Part shown: in pieces, positions 8,937 through 18,120 of the stretch
Numbering within the stretch: position 1 is the first letter of the stretch
Layout of the letters: each line of letters opens with the position of its first letter
From: Pseudomonadota bacterium
GTDB lineage: Bacteria > Pseudomonadota > Alphaproteobacteria > Rhizobiales > Rhizobiaceae
Assembly: GCA_023444445.1 (NCBI GenBank)
Contig: JAEXMK010000188.1
Coordinates: forward strand, 1-64,000
DNA length: 64,000 bases
Reading direction: 5' to 3'
The notes under the pieces: model-generated
Told to the model about the DNA's origin: nothing
Databases searched by the model: none
Seen by the model: only the letters and a program-made list of their open reading frames with translations
Program-made: the position numbers and the translations under genes

Positions 8937-10298
8937 TTACTTCAGCCCGTCCCAGGCCTTCTGGATATCGGCGGCGACCTGATCGGCCGACTTGCCGCCG
9001 ACGAAATCGATCATGCCGGTCCAGAAAGCGCCTGCACCGATCTTGCCGGGCATCAGGTCGGAACCGTCAAAGCCGAAGGTCGTCGCCGTGGTCAGGATTT
9101 CGCCCTGGCGCTTCATCTGCTCATTGGCGTAGGTTTCGACATTCACACCCTTGTACGGCGTCAGGAAGCTGGACTGCGCCATCCACACTTCATGGGCGAT
9201 CGGCGTCTGCAGGAATTGGACGAATGCCTTGGCAGCCGGCGCTTCCTTGGTGATGGTGACGAGCGTGCCGGCACCGAGCACCGGTTTGCCGAGCTCAGGC
9301 TTTGAGGCATAGGTCGGCATGTAGAAGAAATCCGCATCCGTACCCACCTTGGTTCCCGCCGGGAAGAAAGACGGAACGAACGACGCCTGATGGTGCAGGT
9401 AGCACTTCGGCGGAATGTCGAAGAGGCCCTTGGGGCTGTCGCGGAAGTCGGTGGAGGCCACGGCCGCAACGCCGCCACTGACATATTTCTCGTTCTTGGC
9501 GAATTTGCCGAACTCATTGATCGCCGCAACCACAGCCGGATCGGTGAATTTCACCTCGTTGGTCGTCCACTTCTGGTAGACATCCAGCGGCTGCGTGCGC
9601 AGCATCAGGTCTTCCACCCAGTCGGTTGCCGGCCAGCCGGTGGCGCCACCGGAACCAAGACCGATGCACCAGGGCGTGCCGCCATCGGCGACGATCTGGT
9701 CCGTCAGCTTGAGCAGGTCTTCCATGCTCTCGGGCACCTTATAGCCCGCTTCTTCGAAATTCTCAGGCACATACCAGACGAGCGACTTCACATCCGCCTT
9801 GAAGGGGAAAGCGAAATAGGCCTTGTTGCCGTCCTTGCCCTTATAACTGCCGAGATCGACCCAGGATTTGCCCGCGCCGTAATTTTCCTCGACCCATTTG
9901 GCCGTGTCCTCGCCGAGCGGCACAAGAAAACCCTTGGCGGCGAGATCGGCGAGAAGGCCAGGCTGCGGCAAAATGGCAATATTGGGCGGCGAGCCGGCCT
10001 GTGTGTCGATGACGATCTGCTGCTCGTAGTTTTCCGACGAGGAATAACGGACATTCACGCCCGTCGCGTCAGCAAAATAGGCGAGTACGGACTGGAACAA
10101 AGCCTCGTCCTCACCACGCCACGGGCCGAAAATCGTCAGCGTCTGGCCTTTAAGGTCAGCATGGGCCGCCTTGAAGTCTTCGTAGCTTTTCCAGTTGAAC
10201 TTGGCATCAGCGCCCGGCGCGAATTTCAGATCGGCGGCAAAGGCCGAACCCGACAGCAGCACGATTGAAGCAGCCGTCGCCAAAAGGGTTTTCCGCAT
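8937..10298 (-). CDS. aglE: periplasmic alpha-glucoside-binding protein AglE
   Basis: Solute-binding protein of the MalE-like class, 453 aa, first gene of the aglEFGAK operon. A Sec signal peptide is clear: MRKT, a hydrophobic core, and cleavage after GSAFA. The mature part has the extracellular-binding-protein family look (LTIFGPWRGEDE, SPPNIAILPQPGLL, a GGVAAVASTDF region, and a C-terminal TPIAHEVW). GGGAGG lies 8-13 bases before the ATG at 10298. Expression is probably repressed by AglR through the operator at 10346-10357. Confidence 0.93.
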   Translation of the reverse strand: MRKTLLATAASIVLLSGSAFAADLKFAPGADAKFNWKSYEDFKAAHADLKGQTLTIFGPWRGEDEALFQSVLAYFADATGVNVRYSSSENYEQQIVIDTQAGSPPNIAILPQPGLLADLAAKGFLVPLGEDTAKWVEENYGAGKSWVDLGSYKGKDGNKAYFAFPFKADVKSLVWYVPENFEEAGYKVPESMEDLLKLTDQIVADGGTPWCIGLGSGGATGWPATDWVEDLMLRTQPLDVYQKWTTNEVKFTDPAVVAAINEFGKFAKNEKYVSGGVAAVASTDFRDSPKGLFDIPPKCYLHHQASFVPSFFPAGTKVGTDADFFYMPTYASKPELGKPVLGAGTLVTITKEAPAAKAFVQFLQTPIAHEVWMAQSSFLTPYKGVNVETYANEQMKRQGEILTTATTFGFDGSDLMPGKIGAGAFWTGMIDFVGGKSADQVAADIQKAWDGLK

Positions 10299-10345
10299 GT
10301 GATTTACCTCCCATCACATAAAAGGCTCAAAGCGTCCTCTCCAAT

Positions 10346-10357
10346 CAAAGCGCTTTG
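10346..10357. promoter_or_regulatory. AglR operator 1 (perfect palindrome)
   Basis: CAAAGCGCTTTG is a perfect 12-bp palindrome with the CG centre typical of LacI/GalR-family operators. It lies 48 bases upstream of aglE and just downstream of a TTGACT hexamer read on the minus strand (10395-10390). That is where a repressor would block the aglE promoter. AglR as the binder is inferred from its neighbouring gene. Confidence 0.75.
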
Positions 10358-10374
10358 GCTGCCTATTCATCTCA

Positions 10375-10395
10375 TTGTCATTAAGATGGAGTCAA
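10375..10395 (-). promoter_or_regulatory. putative aglE promoter region
   Basis: On the minus strand TTGACT (10395-10390) matches a -35 hexamer. A recognisable -10 is not clear: an ATGAAT/GATGAA stretch lies about 18-20 bases further on, just before operator 1. This is low-confidence placement, supported mainly by the adjacent operator. Confidence 0.35.
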
Positions 10396-10502
10396 GAGGC
10401 TCTTTATTCCGAAACGCTACATCACCTTAGAAATAGTCATATTGATTTAGGAAGGCGGCTATCATTTTCGATTGAGAAAAGCGGAGGGGGCTGTTAAAAA
10501 TC

Positions 10503-10514
10503 TAAAGCGCTTTG
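10503..10514. promoter_or_regulatory. AglR operator 2 (imperfect palindrome)
   Basis: TAAAGCGCTTTG matches operator 1 in 11 of 12 positions and contains the perfect palindrome AAAGCGCTTT. It lies 58 bases upstream of the aglR start and about 157 bases from operator 1. The two sites suggest autoregulation of aglR and possible looping by a tetrameric or paired repressor. Confidence 0.7.
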
Positions 10515-10572
10515 GGAAAATGAGGAGTGGCTTTTGGCCTTTTCCCGGCGCGCGCATGGAGGAATGACAGAC

Positions 10573-11598
10573 ATGAACCTGAAACAGCTGTCGCAACTGC
10601 TGGGCATTTCGCAGACGACTATCAGCAGGGCGCTCAACGGCTATCCCGAGGTCAGCGCGGAAACCCGCCGCCGCGTCATGGAAGCTGCTGAAAAGACGGG
10701 ATATCGCCCCAATGCGGCAGCGCAGCGGCTGGCAACGGGTAAAGTCGGCTCCATCGGTCTGGTGATGCCGATTGGTGAGCATCATCGTTCCGACGTGCAT
10801 TTCGGCGAATTCTTAAGCGGTCTCGGCGAGGAGGCATCGCGCAGCGGCTTTCATCTGGTCATCATGCCGACAGAGCCGGAGAAAGAGCGGGAAGCCCTCC
10901 GTGGGCTGGCGGCCAGCGGCAGTGTCGACGGTATATATCTCGCCTATATGAAGAAGAACGACCCCCGCATCGCCATGATGCAGTCACTCTCCCTGCCCTT
11001 CCTCGTGCATGGCCGCTCCGTCGGGGTGGAAGAGGATTATCCCTATCTCGATGTGGATAACGAGGGCGCCTTTCATGATGCAACCCAACTCCTGCTGCAG
11101 CTTGGCCATACGCGCATCGGCCTACTGAATGGCCCGGAGGGTTATGATTTCGCTTATCGTCGCTGTCTTGGGGTCGAAAAGGCGCTGGCGGCCAATGGCC
11201 TGACATTACATGCCAGCAACAAGAGACACAGCAGCATGACCGACGAGGAAGGTTATCTCGGCATGGAGGCGTTGCTTTCACGCCCGGAAAAACCGACCGC
11301 CATTCTCTGCGCCAGTACCGCGCTTGCGCTCGGCGCGATCCGTTCGCTCAACCAGCGGGGCTTGAAGCCCGGCAAGGATATTTCCCTCATCGCCCATGAT
11401 GATGTACTGCCGCTGCTGAAGCCCGATAATTTCTCAGTGCCGCTCACCACCACCCGCTCGTCGCTGAGGGCAGCAGGCGTCCGCGTGGGCCAGCGCCTGA
11501 TCAATCGCATCAAGCTGAATCAGATGGAACCGCACCAGGAACTCTGGAAGGCGGAACTGGTGGTGCGTGCCTCGACGGGGCCGGCTCCGAAAGCGTAG
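10573..11598 (+). CDS. aglR: LacI-family transcriptional regulator AglR
   Basis: LacI/GalR-type repressor of the divergent agl operon, 341 aa from the ATG at 10573. The N-terminal helix-turn-helix is textbook: MNLKQLSQLLGISQTTISRA then LNGYPEVSAETRRRV and the hinge region GYRPNAAAQRLATG. The rest is a periplasmic-binding-protein-like sugar-sensing domain (GSIGLVMP, IAHDDVLPLL). I chose 10573 because GGAGG ends 10 bases before it; the in-frame ATG at 10564 abuts the Shine-Dalgarno, and the upstream 10534 start lacks one. Two palindromes between aglR and aglE are the likely binding sites. The effector is probably an alpha-glucoside (inference). Confidence 0.9.
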   Translation: MNLKQLSQLLGISQTTISRALNGYPEVSAETRRRVMEAAEKTGYRPNAAAQRLATGKVGSIGLVMPIGEHHRSDVHFGEFLSGLGEEASRSGFHLVIMPTEPEKEREALRGLAASGSVDGIYLAYMKKNDPRIAMMQSLSLPFLVHGRSVGVEEDYPYLDVDNEGAFHDATQLLLQLGHTRIGLLNGPEGYDFAYRRCLGVEKALAANGLTLHASNKRHSSMTDEEGYLGMEALLSRPEKPTAILCASTALALGAIRSLNQRGLKPGKDISLIAHDDVLPLLKPDNFSVPLTTTRSSLRAAGVRVGQRLINRIKLNQMEPHQELWKAELVVRASTGPAPKA

Positions 11599-11615
11599 CC
11601 GGCCGTTTCAACCGC

Positions 11616-12515
11616 CTAGAATTTCGGTGCCGCCAGGCCTTCGGCGCGATGAGCGGCGATGACGGTGTTGGCCATCAGCATCGCGATCGTCATCGGGCCG
11701 ACACCGCCGGGAACAGGGGTGATGGCCGCGGCAACGGCGCTTGCTTCATCATAGGCGACGTCGCCCACCAGCCTCGACTTGCCTTCGCCCTTTTCGGGTG
11801 CGGGTATGCGGTTGATGCCGACGTCGATGACGGTCGCGCCCGGCTTCACCCAGTCGCCCTTCACCATCGCCGCGCGGCCAACCGCCGCCACCAGAATATC
11901 CGCCGTCTTGCAGATGCCAGCCAGATCCTTAGTGCGCGAATGCGCCATCGTCACCGTGGCGTTGGCATTGAGCAGAAGCTGGCCCATGGGCTTGCCGAAC
12001 AGGTTGGAGCGGCCGATGACCACGGCGTTGAGGCCCGAGAGATCATCGCCGTGAATGCCACGCACCAGGAGCATGGCGCCGGCAGGCGTGCAGGAAATGA
12101 GGCCGGTGGCGAGATCGCCGGTCGCAAGCTTGCCAGCATTCAAGACGCTGAGGCCGTCGACATCCTTCTCGGGCAGGATCGACTGGATGATCTCATCGGA
12201 ATTGAAATGTTTCGGCAGCGGCAGCTGCACCAGAATGCCGTGGATGGAGGCATCGGCATTCAATTCGCCGACCAGCTTCAGAAGCTCGGCCTGTGTGGTT
12301 TCTTCCGGTAACGTGTGCTGGATGGAGTTGAAACCGCACTGCTTGGCCATCTTGCTCTTGGAATTCACGTAAGCGTGGCTTGCCGGATCATTTCCGACGA
12401 TGACAACCGCGAGACCAGGCTTTACGCCCTTTTTCGCCTCAAGCGCTTCTGCCGATATGCGGACCGCCTCCGTTACCGAAGCCGCCTTCGCCTTCCCGTC
12501 AATCACAACTGCCAT
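11616..12515 (-). CDS. folD: FolD, methylenetetrahydrofolate dehydrogenase/cyclohydrolase
   Basis: Bifunctional one-carbon enzyme interconverting 5,10-methylene-, methenyl- and 10-formyl-tetrahydrofolate with NADP. It has 299 aa from the ATG at 12515 (MAVVIDGK); the longer frame upstream has no family similarity. Signatures: [14 protein letters not shown] (the YxxxK catalytic pair), [19 protein letters not shown], the CTPAGAM region, the Rossmann loop [12 protein letters not shown], and the C-terminal [15 protein letters not shown]. Converges with aglR, 17 bases apart. Housekeeping; nothing odd. Confidence 0.96.
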   Translation of the reverse strand: MAVVIDGKAKAASVTEAVRISAEALEAKKGVKPGLAVVIVGNDPASHAYVNSKSKMAKQCGFNSIQHTLPEETTQAELLKLVGELNADASIHGILVQLPLPKHFNSDEIIQSILPEKDVDGLSVLNAGKLATGDLATGLISCTPAGAMLLVRGIHGDDLSGLNAVVIGRSNLFGKPMGQLLLNANATVTMAHSRTKDLAGICKTADILVAAVGRAAMVKGDWVKPGATVIDVGINRIPAPEKGEGKSRLVGDVAYDEASAVAAAITPVPGGVGPMTIAMLMANTVIAAHRAEGLAAPKF

Positions 12516-12592
12516 GCGTCCTGCTCCTGCTGGGTTACGTAGGCTCCGTATGGTGCCCCCTTCGCAGGAATGCAAGCTAAAATGCGGCGTTT

Positions 12593-14356
12593 TCAGGCTG
12601 TTTTGCGGTAGGCTTCACGGCGATCGGCGTAATCGGTAAGGCACTCCCTCAGGAACGCCAGTTCCCGTCGCAATTCCATCAGTTCCTCGGCTTCGGCCTG
12701 CACATGGTCGAAGTCCCCGGCAAGGGCTTCGGCCAGAAGCGGCGGCAGCCCTGATGAAGCGGGATCGGCCATTCTGACGGTGCGATTGCCCATCAGCACC
12801 TGCCGCACACGTTCGTCCAGCGGCATATCATCCGCGTCATTTGCAGCCTCGCCGTAATAGTCGGCAAAGCTGTCCTCTTCCGCATCGACACTTGTCTCCG
12901 CGGCGACAGGCTGCAGGTCGTCGAATACGGCCGGTTCGATCGGCTCGAATTCAGAAAACTGTGGCGCGGCGACCAAGAGAGCCGGCTCCTCGCTGGTTTC
13001 AGCGGTCGAAACGGCCTCCTCCTCCTCGTCATGGCGGCGGTAGCTGAGGAGATAAAGACTGCCCAGCAGGCCGACCAGCGCCCCGCCGCCCGCCAGCATG
13101 GCGGCCTGCGTCAGGTCCCGGGACAATTCGCCCGGAGCAGCCTTCTTCGCCAGACGGGTTTCGATGGCAGGCGTTGTCGAGGCCGTCAGGTCGCGGCGTT
13201 CGCTTGCCTCCAGATAGGCATTTCGCGCCGTTTCCAGATCACCCTGCAATCTGGAGAATTCACCGGGCGCGACACCCAGCGCATTCAGGCGGTCGAGATG
13301 TGTCTTCTGCTCGCCAGTGGCGGTGGCGATCTCCTGATTGACGCGCTTTTCGTCTGCCCGCAGGCCATCCAGCAACTGGCGCAGTGCGGGGGCAGCAAGT
13401 GCCTGCGCGGCATCCACGGCATTCTGGGCGGCGATTCGGCGGGGATGTTTCGGGCCGTAATCCACCGACACTCCGGCAAGCGCCATGCTCGCATTTGCCT
13501 GCTTCTGCCTGACATCCTCAAGTGCCGAAAAAGCGGTGCCTGATGGCAGCGGTTTGGAATAAACGTCACTCGGCTTCAGGGCCAAAGCCGCAGCCAGATC
13601 GGCCTGGAGAGACTGTTGCTGCCGGGTGGCCCGTGCAAGACTGTCGTTGACGTCACGCAATTGCTGCTCGAGCTGCTGCGCTTCCGTCACCACGGCATCG
13701 CCATGGCGCATCTGGAAACCATTCACGGCGGCTTCGGCTTCATCCAGCTTCTTCCGTGCCCTTTCCATCTCGCGCATGGCGGGCGTCATCGTGCCGGCCT
13801 TGCCATCCGCCATCACGCGCATCGAAAGATAGTCCGTCAGCCGCATGGCCATTTCAGGTGTCGCGGCCTTGGCGGTAACGACCAGCATATTTTCGTCGGG
13901 CGTCAGTTCCAGCCGGATTGCCTCGCCCACGGCGCCATTCAGCGCCTCACGCGGGGAAACCACGCGCGCATGCGTGCCCGTCAGGAGATCGAGCAGCAGG
14001 CCAAACTCGCCCTGATTGCGAACGCCGAGCATATCGGCAGGTTTCAGCTTCAGATCGGCCGTTACCCGCTCAAGCCCGGAGGGCGAAAGCAGGGTCCGCC
14101 GCGCCATCGTCAGAAACCTGGACGCATCCGGGGCGTCGTAACCAGTCTGGGTAACCTCGATTCGAGCCTGCGACACATAACCGCGAAAACCGGAATCGAT
14201 GAGCAGCAGCGGAATGGCCGCGCCCGCGAGCGTGGCGGCCGCGACGCAGCCTGCCGTCAGCAGCCGCAGACAATGCCTGCGCCACTGCGACACGGGCGTG
14301 GAGACGTCATCCCCCTCGGAACGGATCGCCATCATATCCGGATTGTCATCAACCAT
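12593..14356 (-). CDS. Wzz/GumC-like polysaccharide co-polymerase
   Basis: Inner-membrane chain-length/export protein of the Wzz-GumC class, 587 aa. Visible: a first membrane helix at about residues 33-53 ([21 protein letters not shown]), a Wzz-type N-terminal region ([22 protein letters not shown]), long coiled-coil-prone periplasmic helices (residues about 190-380), and a second membrane helix near 420 ([19 protein letters not shown]). After that comes an acidic cytoplasmic tail of about 150 residues. That tail has no Walker motifs, so it is not a tyrosine autokinase. It lies downstream of the WecG-like glycosyltransferase on the same strand, 114 bases away, suggesting joint action on one surface polysaccharide. 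Which polysaccharide cannot be read here. Confidence 0.75.
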   Translation of the reverse strand: MVDDNPDMMAIRSEGDDVSTPVSQWRRHCLRLLTAGCVAAATLAGAAIPLLLIDSGFRGYVSQARIEVTQTGYDAPDASRFLTMARRTLLSPSGLERVTADLKLKPADMLGVRNQGEFGLLLDLLTGTHARVVSPREALNGAVGEAIRLELTPDENMLVVTAKAATPEMAMRLTDYLSMRVMADGKAGTMTPAMREMERARKKLDEAEAAVNGFQMRHGDAVVTEAQQLEQQLRDVNDSLARATRQQQSLQADLAAALALKPSDVYSKPLPSGTAFSALEDVRQKQANASMALAGVSVDYGPKHPRRIAAQNAVDAAQALAAPALRQLLDGLRADEKRVNQEIATATGEQKTHLDRLNALGVAPGEFSRLQGDLETARNAYLEASERRDLTASTTPAIETRLAKKAAPGELSRDLTQAAMLAGGGALVGLLGSLYLLSYRRHDEEEEAVSTAETSEEPALLVAAPQFSEFEPIEPAVFDDLQPVAAETSVDAEEDSFADYYGEAANDADDMPLDERVRQVLMGNRTVRMADPASSGLPPLLAEALAGDFDHVQAEAEELMELRRELAFLRECLTDYADRREAYRKTA

Positions 14357-14470
14357 CTGAAGCCGTCTGCCGCCCTCGGTGCCGCCCGCAACGGGCGACT
14401 GTCAAAACCTTACGAGAGGTTAAAGGATCGTGGCAAACAAATGGTTAACAGGGCACTGCACGGCCTGATA

Positions 14471-15145
14471 TCAGTTCTTGCCGAGCGCGATGTGCCAGGG
14501 TTCGGCGCAAAGGCTGTAGAGCCAGCTCATATGCAGCTTGCGGAAAATGTCCGGCATGCCGGCCACTTCCGACGACAGAACCTTGAACAGGGGGCCGACT
14601 GCAATGGTGACACGCGCATCGTCTCGGCTGACGCTGCGGTGCAGCCATGTCTCCTGATTTTCCTTGAGCATTCCCGCCAGCAGCACATCCACCTTCACAC
14701 CGGAGGCATCCTGGTTCAGCATGACGAAGTCGTGCCAGGGCGCATGCGCACGCAGCCGGGCAAGCACCTCGCCGACCTGTGCTGCATCGTCGCCCGCCAC
14801 ACCGATGCGTTTCGGCACCGCCATATAGGTCAGGAGCGCCATGGTGAAGGCAACGCCATCGATGCTGGCGGGCAGAGGCTTGCCATGCTCCACGCGTGCG
14901 GCAGCTTTCATGCCCTTGCCCTGCGGCAGAAGCAGGCAGCTTTCCAGAATTTGCCGGTAAGCGGTATCCTTGAGCGACAGCTTCGCCTTCTCGATGGTGA
15001 GGAAGGAGAGCATCGTGTGCCCCTCACGGGCCGAAGCCTTGCCGCTGACCAGCTCGAGAGCGCCGTTCCAGTCGAGATCACAAACGCGCAGCCCGTGGAT
15101 ATTCCGCTGCAATCCCTGGCGCGCAAAACCTGACGCGAAACTCAT
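14471..15145 (-). CDS. WecG/TagA/CpsF-like glycosyltransferase
   Basis: About 224 aa from the ATG at 15145, preceded by GGGGG at good spacing; the longer frame to 15271 looks non-coding. The order VCDLDW, IDGVAFTMALLTYM, IGVAGDDAAQV, DVLLAGMLKENQETWLH, VTIAVGPLFKVLSSE and MSWLYSLCAEPWH follows the GT26 family (WecG, TagA, CpsF), which transfers a sugar to an undecaprenyl-linked acceptor. Similarity is divergent: the usual G-C-P-K-Q-E motif appears as GMLKENQE. The usual catalytic Asp near the N-terminus would be within NQDASGV or DGVAFT, so activity is not certain. Neighbour is the Wzz-like gene; the flagellar operon ends 183 bases upstream. Confidence 0.6.
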   Translation of the reverse strand: MSFASGFARQGLQRNIHGLRVCDLDWNGALELVSGKASAREGHTMLSFLTIEKAKLSLKDTAYRQILESCLLLPQGKGMKAAARVEHGKPLPASIDGVAFTMALLTYMAVPKRIGVAGDDAAQVGEVLARLRAHAPWHDFVMLNQDASGVKVDVLLAGMLKENQETWLHRSVSRDDARVTIAVGPLFKVLSSEVAGMPDIFRKLHMSWLYSLCAEPWHIALGKN

Positions 15146-15328
15146 TACCAACCCCCAAAAACCAAACCGATCGCCACCTGCCCGGCGCATGGTCTGCGGG
15201 GCGGTGGTCCATGGTTTTGTTATACAGGTGCTGGTTGAATTTTGCTTGAAAGCAATCTCTCGAATGCGCACGGACGGAGCAGGAGATAATTAACCAGAGC
15301 GTTTCGCGTCGCCGGAGCCCTCTTACCG

Positions 15329-15862
15329 TCAGTGGCTGGGTGCCGCGGCCTCTGCTGCTTCAGCTTTTTCACCCTCGACGAGCTTGACTGAGCGCGGCGT
15401 GCCGTTGCCGTTCTGCTCGCGGATGTCGGCTTTCGACAGGTAGTCGAGCTGTTCGATCAGCACGTCTTCAACCACCTCGTCATCAAGCTTCTTGTTCAGC
15501 CCCTCACGGATGCGCTGCTTGAAAGCATCAGGATCGAAGGTGGAGATATTGGCGATGTTGACCATGGAAGAACCCGCCAGCAGCGTGAACAATTCATCGG
15601 TCATCAGCTGCGTTGCCGGCAGCTCGATCTTCGCCATCTTGGCCTTGTCGACACGCAGCGAAATGCGGCTGAGGAAATAACCGTTCACGCCGCCATCATT
15701 GATGACGGGGATCGTGATGCTTTCGCCCTTGACCAGTTGCAGATCGGCTTTTTTTGCCCCCGCCTCATCCGGCGTCGGCGCCGTCGCCATCTGGACGGAG
15801 AAATACACCGCGCCGAGCGTGACGGCGCAAACCCAGACGCCGGTGAGAAGAAGCTTCAACAT
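15329..15862 (-). CDS. membrane-anchored protein of the flagellar operon, FliL-like
   Basis: 177 aa; one N-terminal membrane helix (residues 1-25, LLLTGVWVCAVTLGAVYF) and a periplasmic domain. The domain pattern (ITIPVINDGGVNGYFLSRISLRVD, then LMTDELFTLLAG, then LKxxIREGLNKKLDDEVVEDVLIEQLDYL) resembles FliL: a beta-rich core, then a segment beginning with a helix and ending in a strand. A conventional fliL is present at 47873, so this would be a second FliL-like protein. It is the last gene of the flhA-side operon, and its start overlaps the flgN-like stop by one base (TGATG), showing translational coupling. Function is otherwise unknown. Confidence 0.65.
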   Translation of the reverse strand: MLKLLLTGVWVCAVTLGAVYFSVQMATAPTPDEAGAKKADLQLVKGESITIPVINDGGVNGYFLSRISLRVDKAKMAKIELPATQLMTDELFTLLAGSSMVNIANISTFDPDAFKQRIREGLNKKLDDEVVEDVLIEQLDYLSKADIREQNGNGTPRSVKLVEGEKAEAAEAAAPSH

Positions 15863-16230
15863 CAGGAGGCTGCGCCGTAGAGAAACTGCTCCTGGGAATA
15901 GGTGCCGTCCGTATCGGCTTCCTGGATCGCGTTCTTGAGCAGATCCGCGACGGCGCGAACCGCGTTCAGATGCGCCTCGACGCGGCTGGCATTGGTAGCG
16001 AGCTTGGACTTGATGCCCTTCACCTGCTCCATGTAACCGGCGGCGATTTCCTCGTGCGGTGTATCGCGCACCAGCATCGTCAGCTCATAAAGGCAACGGC
16101 TTTTATGGGCGTTGGAGACCTTGAAGTCGAACTGGGGGTCCTTACCGATATTGTCGTTCTCGTTGTCGATGATCATCTCAAGGCGGCCGAGAACGGATTG
16201 GATACGGTGGTCGTTCGACATAAGGTCCAT
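15862..16230 (-). CDS. flgN: FlgN-like flagellar export chaperone
   Basis: 122 aa, helical. The start at 16230 is set by GAGGAG 6 bases before the ATG; the frame to 16263 is ignored. The pattern RIQSVLGRLEMIIDNEND, NAHKSRCLYELTMLV, KLATNASRVEAHLNAVRAVADLL and ADTDGTYS resembles alphaproteobacterial FlgN, the chaperone that escorts hook-filament junction proteins FlgK and FlgL to the export gate. Both clients are encoded upstream in the same locus. Assignment rests on the helical pattern and context, so it is moderate. Confidence 0.65.
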   Translation of the reverse strand: MDLMSNDHRIQSVLGRLEMIIDNENDNIGKDPQFDFKVSNAHKSRCLYELTMLVRDTPHEEIAAGYMEQVKGIKSKLATNASRVEAHLNAVRAVADLLKNAIQEADTDGTYSQEQFLYGAAS

Positions 16231-16259
16231 GCTTGTCTCCTCGTTAAGGTTTTTCATTC

Positions 16260-16817
16260 TCAAGCCTCGTCCGTTTTATCATTGGAAACGCCGAGGACCT
16301 GCCGTTCGAACTCCGCCACCATCCGAATTGCAGCATTATGATCTTTGTCGTTCATCGATACGTCGGTAATGCCTTTGCTTTCGGCTTTCCGAAGCGCATC
16401 CTTGTATGCCTGCTCTGCAATGCCGACGCCGCCATTTCTGGAAATCGTGTCGGCAAACTGTTCGGCCATCATGCTCTTCCAGATTTCGCCGGCATTACCC
16501 TTGCCGTACACCTCCTCGCTGTCTTTCGGCAGCATGTTGGCAACGAAGGTCTGGAGAACAGAGGCCTCATATTTGCGATATGTTTCGGGAATTTCCGTGC
16601 GCGCCGAGCGAATGTTGGTATTGCCGAGGCCAGCTTTCGAGGAGGCGCCATCCAGCATATCGACGGCAGCGCCGAAGCCCTTGCCGGAATCGGCGAGGCT
16701 GGTTGCGGCAAAAGCCGCCTTGTTCGCCTTCAATTTCTCTTGGGCGACCTGTACTTCCTGGGGATCCGCCGCACGAACCACATCCATCACCAGATCGCTT
16801 ATAACCGATATCGCCAC
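16260..16817 (-). CDS. flgJ: rod-binding (FlgJ N-terminal type) protein
   Basis: 185 aa from a GTG at 16817 preceded by GGGAG; an earlier GTG at 16868 lacks a ribosome site. The C-terminal half carries the rod-binding domain: KYEASVLQTFVANMLPKD, a VYGKGNAGEIWKSMMAEQFADTI stretch, and GGVGIAEQAYKDAL. This is the part of FlgJ that caps the growing rod. The peptidoglycan hydrolase domain of enterobacterial FlgJ is absent, as is common in alphaproteobacteria. Rod assembly would then need a separate hydrolase; the transglycosylase at 26926-27504 is a candidate. Confidence 0.75.
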   Translation of the reverse strand: MAISVISDLVMDVVRAADPQEVQVAQEKLKANKAAFAATSLADSGKGFGAAVDMLDGASSKAGLGNTNIRSARTEIPETYRKYEASVLQTFVANMLPKDSEEVYGKGNAGEIWKSMMAEQFADTISRNGGVGIAEQAYKDALRKAESKGITDVSMNDKDHNAAIRMVAEFERQVLGVSNDKTDEA

Positions 16818-16929
16818 GTCCCGAACTCCCGAGCCGGTGAACGTGCCGACGCAAAACGGCGCGTTCACTCAATCAAGAAGCACCGCGGAAGGTTTGTTTA
16901 AGAACACCCGCGATGCAACAACGGGAAGA

Positions 16930-17349
16930 CTATGAATCGCCAACCTTGCTGGAGGCTGGTGTCTGCGAAACATTCGTCATTTCTAACAAATCGTAGATTG
17001 CATTATCATCGGCCTCGCGATCTTCGAGATCGCGGGCAATATGCATCCGGTCCTCCAACCGGTCGGCCTTGGTCTTTTCCTTCAGAACCTTGTTTTCCTG
17101 AAAATGCTGAACGCCTTCAAGCTGGCGGTCCTGGACGACGAGACGGCCATAGCGATCGGAATAATGCCTGGAGAAAGTCTGATGTACGGGCTCCATGGAG
17201 CTCATGGCCTCCAATGTGCTCTCCATCGATTGTGCCACTTCGGTACGCGCACGGGCGGTGTCGGCCAATTCCACCTCGGCCATTTTTTCCATGTGCCGCT
17301 GGACCGTTACCAGACGTTTGAGCTTTTCCGAGCGTTTGTCCGAAGCCAT
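16930..17349 (-). CDS. FliJ-like coiled-coil flagellar protein
   Basis: 139 aa, almost all charged helix, starting RSEKLKRLVTVQRHMEKMAEVELADTARA, the N-terminal pattern of FliJ (general export chaperone and central stalk of the FliI ATPase ring). AAAGGAGACGCC precedes the ATG. It directly follows fliR by 15 bases, whereas fliI lies 24 kb away. No other FliJ candidate is seen beside fliI. Sequence similarity is of the low-complexity coiled-coil kind, so the call is by pattern and context. Confidence 0.6.
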   Translation of the reverse strand: MASDKRSEKLKRLVTVQRHMEKMAEVELADTARARTEVAQSMESTLEAMSSMEPVHQTFSRHYSDRYGRLVVQDRQLEGVQHFQENKVLKEKTKADRLEDRMHIARDLEDREADDNAIYDLLEMTNVSQTPASSKVGDS

Positions 17350-17364
17350 GGCGTCTCCTTTCGA

Positions 17365-18120
17365 TCAAAAACCGATAAAGACCGGGCCGAACCCATCCAC
17401 GAATTGCCGGATGAGGGCCGCGACCGACAGGTAGAGCATGAAAAGACCGCCCGCCAGAACAAACGGTGTCGAGATGAAGAAGACCGGGATTTGCGGCGCG
17501 AGCTTATTGATGAGACCGACCGCGACGTTGAACATCAGGCCGTAGATCACAAAGGGGCTCGCCAGCCGCAGCATGATCGAAAAGGATGCCCGCAGTGTAT
17601 CCGTCAGCGTAATCAGCATCTTCTGGCCGCTGATGAGCGCGCCGACGGGCGTGGCGGTATAGGAATCCACAAGCGCCTTCAGGACGATGTGGTGGAAATC
17701 CATCATGAACAGCACCAGCAGTCCACCGAAGGTGATGAAGTTGGCGATCTGATTTTCCTGCACGTCTTCGATAGGATCGGCGCCGCCCGGCGCACTGAGG
17801 CCGATGGAAGCGCCGATGAGCGCGCCGGTGAACTGAAAGCCGAGCGTGTAGAAGCGGGCAATCAGCCCATACATTGCGCCGATGAGGATTTCGGTGAAGA
17901 TAAGGCCAACGACTGTGCCCTGGCTGGCACCGGAGACTTTGGGATAGATCGTATCCCACAGCACGGGAAGAAGCGCCATGGATACCGCGACACACAGAAG
18001 CATGCGGATCTGCGGCGAGATGCGCGAGCTGGAAAAGCCCGGCATGGTCATGAAACAAGCCCCGATGCGGCAGATGGCAAGGAACAATGCAACGATTGTT
18101 CCCTGCGGGTCGGTGATCAT
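17365..18120 (-). CDS. fliR: flagellar export gate protein FliR
   Basis: Inner-membrane component of the flagellar type III export gate (FliP-FliQ-FliR complex), 251 aa with about six hydrophobic segments. Typical FliR residues: [26 protein letters not shown], an AGALIG-like [17 protein letters not shown] stretch, and a C-terminal [17 protein letters not shown] helix. Its ATG overlaps the flhA stop by four bases (ATGA). Confidence 0.95.
   Translation of the reverse strand: MITDPQGTIVALFLAICRIGACFMTMPGFSSSRISPQIRMLLCVAVSMALLPVLWDTIYPKVSGASQGTVVGLIFTEILIGAMYGLIARFYTLGFQFTGALIGASIGLSAPGGADPIEDVQENQIANFITFGGLLVLFMMDFHHIVLKALVDSYTATPVGALISGQKMLITLTDTLRASFSIMLRLASPFVIYGLMFNVAVGLINKLAPQIPVFFISTPFVLAGGLFMLYLSVAALIRQFVDGFGPVFIGF

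Noticed and set aside
13616-15133. 505-aa plus-strand open frame
   Set aside because: Antisense to the Wzz-like and WecG-like genes, His/Gln/Arg-rich composition typical of a reverse frame, no motif.
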